Source of the DNA: Betaproteobacteria bacterium RBG_16_58_11
Lineage (GTDB): Bacteria > Pseudomonadota > Gammaproteobacteria > Burkholderiales > Thiobacteraceae
Length of the DNA: 6,439 nucleotides
NCBI GenBank assembly: GCA_001770235.1
Contig: MEQN01000073.1
Span: forward strand, 19,436 to 25,874
Direction: 5' to 3'
Numbering within the stretch: the first letter of the stretch is position 1; each line of letters opens with the position of its first letter. This document shows positions 4,895 through 6,439 of this stretch, in pieces. The translations under genes were made by a program, and so were the position numbers. The notes below the pieces were generated by a model. The model did not search any database. It saw nothing but the letters and a program-made list of their open reading frames with translations, and was not told where the DNA came from.

Positions 4895-6295
4895 ATGAAA
4901 ATCTCCTCACTCAAATTTCAGCGCAATGCCGGCAAGAGCCTGCACAACAAAACCCTGCAACGCGCGCTGAAGAATATCGAATCCCGCTTCGTCGGCGCGC
5001 GGCGCGAGGCGATCTCGCACTTGGACGATTTCGAAGCGGTACGCAGCCGCGCCACCGCTATTCGCGATCAAGTGCTGGCCAATCTGGATCAGTGGCTGAT
5101 CCGCTTCGAGCAAGCGGCGCAACGGCGCGGCGCGAACGTGCACTGGGCGGAAACCGCGGAGGAGGCCAATCGCATCATCTGCGACATCGCGCGCCGTCAT
5201 GGCGTGAAAAAGGCGGTCAAATCCAAATCCATGGTGAGCGAGGAGTGCGGCCTCAACGATGCCTTGGAAGCGGCGGGGGTGCAGGTGGTCGAGACCGATC
5301 TGGGCGAATACATATTGCAGCTCGCGCATGAGCCGCCGTCGCACATCGTCGCGCCGGTGCTGCACAAAACCAAAGATGAAGTCTCGGATTTGTTCGAGCA
5401 GCATCATCAACTGCCGCGCAAAACCGGCATTGCCGAGCTATGCCAAGAGGCGCGCGAGATTTTGCGCCCGCATTTCGTTTCCGCTGATATGGGCATCTCC
5501 GGCGCGAATTTCCTCATCGCCGAAACCGGCTCGGCGCTGATCGTCACCAACGAAGGCAATGGCCGCCTGGCCACCACGCTGCCGCGCGTGCATGTGGCGC
5601 TTACCGGCATCGAAAAAGTGGTGCCGACGTTGGAAGATGCGGCGACCTTGATTCGTTTGCTGCCACGTTCCGCCACCGGGCAAGACATCACCAACTATGT
5701 ATCCGTACTCACCGGCGCGAAAGCTGAAGATGAAAGCGACGGCCCCGAACATTTTCATATCGTGCTGCTCGACAATGGCCGCAGCAAGATGCTGGGGACG
5801 AAATTGCAAGCCATGCTGCGCTGCATACGCTGCGGCGCGTGCATGAACCATTGCCCGGTGTATCAGAATGTCGGTGGCCATGCTTACGGCTGGGTGTATC
5901 CGGGGCCGATGGGTTCGGGGCTCACGCCGAGTTTTGCCGGCCTCGCTGCTACTTTGCCGTTGCCCAACGCTTCCACTTTATGCGGCGCGTGCGCGGCGGT
6001 GTGCCCGGTGAGCATTCCCCTGCCTGATTTATTGCGTGAAGTTCGCCATCAGCAGCACCAAGCCAATTTGCGGCCCTGGCTTGAACGCAAAGTGCTGGCG
6101 GTTTGGGCATGGCTCGCGTTGCGCCCAATTTGGTATGCGCGCTGCGCCGGGCTGATTAGCCGTGTCTTGTGTTGGCTGGGCGGCGCCAAGAAACGGATTG
6201 GCTGGCTACCCGGTACTTGGACGCGTGAACGCGATTTGCCCGCGCCATCCGGTCAAACTTTCCGCACGCTATATCGCAAGCAGAGCAAATTGTGA
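4895..6295 (+). CDS. lutB: Lactate utilization iron-sulfur protein LutB
   Basis: A 466-residue protein of the LutB/LldF/YkgF family, the electron-transfer subunit of the LutABC L-lactate-oxidising system. Residues ~60-290 form the LUD domain, with hallmark segments KSKSMVSEE (109-117), ETDLGEYILQL (133-143), ISGANFLIAETGS (201-213) and VTNEGNGRLATTLP (217-230). Residues ~305-385 form a ferredoxin-like double cluster domain: Cys310/313/316/320 (CIRCGACMNHCPVY), then Cys363/366/370 (LCGACAAVCPVSIPL). The C-terminal ~80 residues are the usual LutB tail with Trp-rich helices (WLERKVLAVWAWLALRPIW) that may dock to partner or membrane. Start ATG 4895 gives a normal family length, and no alternative start codon lies in the open frame back to 4802. 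No Shine-Dalgarno is visible before it: the bases after the hairpin repeat are pyrimidine-rich. Its TGA overlaps the GTG of lutC. Confidence 0.95.
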   Translation: MKISSLKFQRNAGKSLHNKTLQRALKNIESRFVGARREAISHLDDFEAVRSRATAIRDQVLANLDQWLIRFEQAAQRRGANVHWAETAEEANRIICDIARRHGVKKAVKSKSMVSEECGLNDALEAAGVQVVETDLGEYILQLAHEPPSHIVAPVLHKTKDEVSDLFEQHHQLPRKTGIAELCQEAREILRPHFVSADMGISGANFLIAETGSALIVTNEGNGRLATTLPRVHVALTGIEKVVPTLEDAATLIRLLPRSATGQDITNYVSVLTGAKAEDESDGPEHFHIVLLDNGRSKMLGTKLQAMLRCIRCGACMNHCPVYQNVGGHAYGWVYPGPMGSGLTPSFAGLAATLPLPNASTLCGACAAVCPVSIPLPDLLREVRHQQHQANLRPWLERKVLAVWAWLALRPIWYARCAGLISRVLCWLGGAKKRIGWLPGTWTRERDLPAPSGQTFRTLYRKQSKL

Positions 6296-6439
6296 GCGCG
6301 CGCGAAAACATTCTGCAACGCATCCGATCCGCCCAAGCCCACGCCGTAGTGCCGGAAGTGGAGCGCATTATCGCCAACCCAATACGTGGCCCGCAACCGG
6401 CGCCGGTGGCGGATTTAGCCAGCCGTTTTATCGAACAAG
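6292..6439 (+). CDS. lutC: Lactate utilization protein LutC (3' partial)
   Basis: GTG at 6292 overlaps the lutB stop (GTGA), a typical translationally coupled junction. The frame stays open for 49 codons to the window edge and reads (M)SARENILQRIRSAQA..., a family-typical LutC/LldG/YkgG N-terminus, ending in VADLASRFIEQ. The LUD domain that makes up the rest of the protein lies beyond the window. LutC completes the LutABC complex. The overlap and the conserved gene order support the call even though only the first 49 residues are present. Confidence 0.85.
   Translation, partial: MSARENILQRIRSAQAHAVVPEVERIIANPIRGPQPAPVADLASRFIEQ

Noticed and set aside
3949..4914. 321-residue minus-strand reading frame opposite lutA
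   Set aside because: It is antisense to a clear lutA with conserved CCG motifs, and both ends are translated repeat sequence. A long open antisense frame is common in GC-rich genes.

Overview
The window is a chromosomal stretch that looks like a betaproteobacterium, or possibly a gammaproteobacterium. The basis is proteobacterial gene families (FadL-type outer-membrane porin, IclR regulator, LutABC/YkgEFG-type lactate operon), Gram-negative outer-membrane and Sec-exported proteins, and GC-rich codon use. No rRNA or other phylogenetic marker is present, so the assignment stays at that level.

Layout. Positions 1-1013 hold the C-terminal part of a FadL/OMPP1-family outer-membrane transporter, closed by a clear intrinsic terminator (1041-1074). 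A Sec-exported protein of unknown function follows (1120-2010). Next is a two-domain signalling protein (2147-2959): an intact Hpt domain joined to a receiver-like domain whose phospho-acceptor aspartate is missing. Convergent to it is an IclR-family regulator on the minus strand (2972-3739). A 296-bp divergent intergenic region (3740-4035) holds a good sigma70-type promoter for the regulator, a 9-bp direct repeat over that promoter, and a large nested palindrome. The plus strand then carries lutA (4036-4773), a second copy of the palindromic repeat (4801-4876), lutB (4895-6295), and the first 49 codons of lutC (from 6292, running off the window, overlapping the lutB stop codon).

How the genes work together. 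LutA, LutB and LutC are known as the subunits of an iron-sulfur L-lactate-oxidising system that makes pyruvate. Here the operon is divergent from an IclR-type regulator, which is the obvious candidate to control it. No lactate permease is visible. The FadL-like porin, the exported protein and the Hpt/pseudo-receiver protein have no evident link to lactate use.

Most notable points: (1) two diverged copies of an AGG-rich hairpin repeat bracket lutA, one in the operon leader and one between lutA and lutB where no Shine-Dalgarno is left for lutB; (2) an Hpt domain fused to a degenerate receiver; (3) an IclR regulator in place of the GntR-type regulator known for lut operons; (4) an exported protein of unknown family with a possible internal duplication. 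No CRISPR array, tRNA, rRNA, transposase or phage gene was seen.
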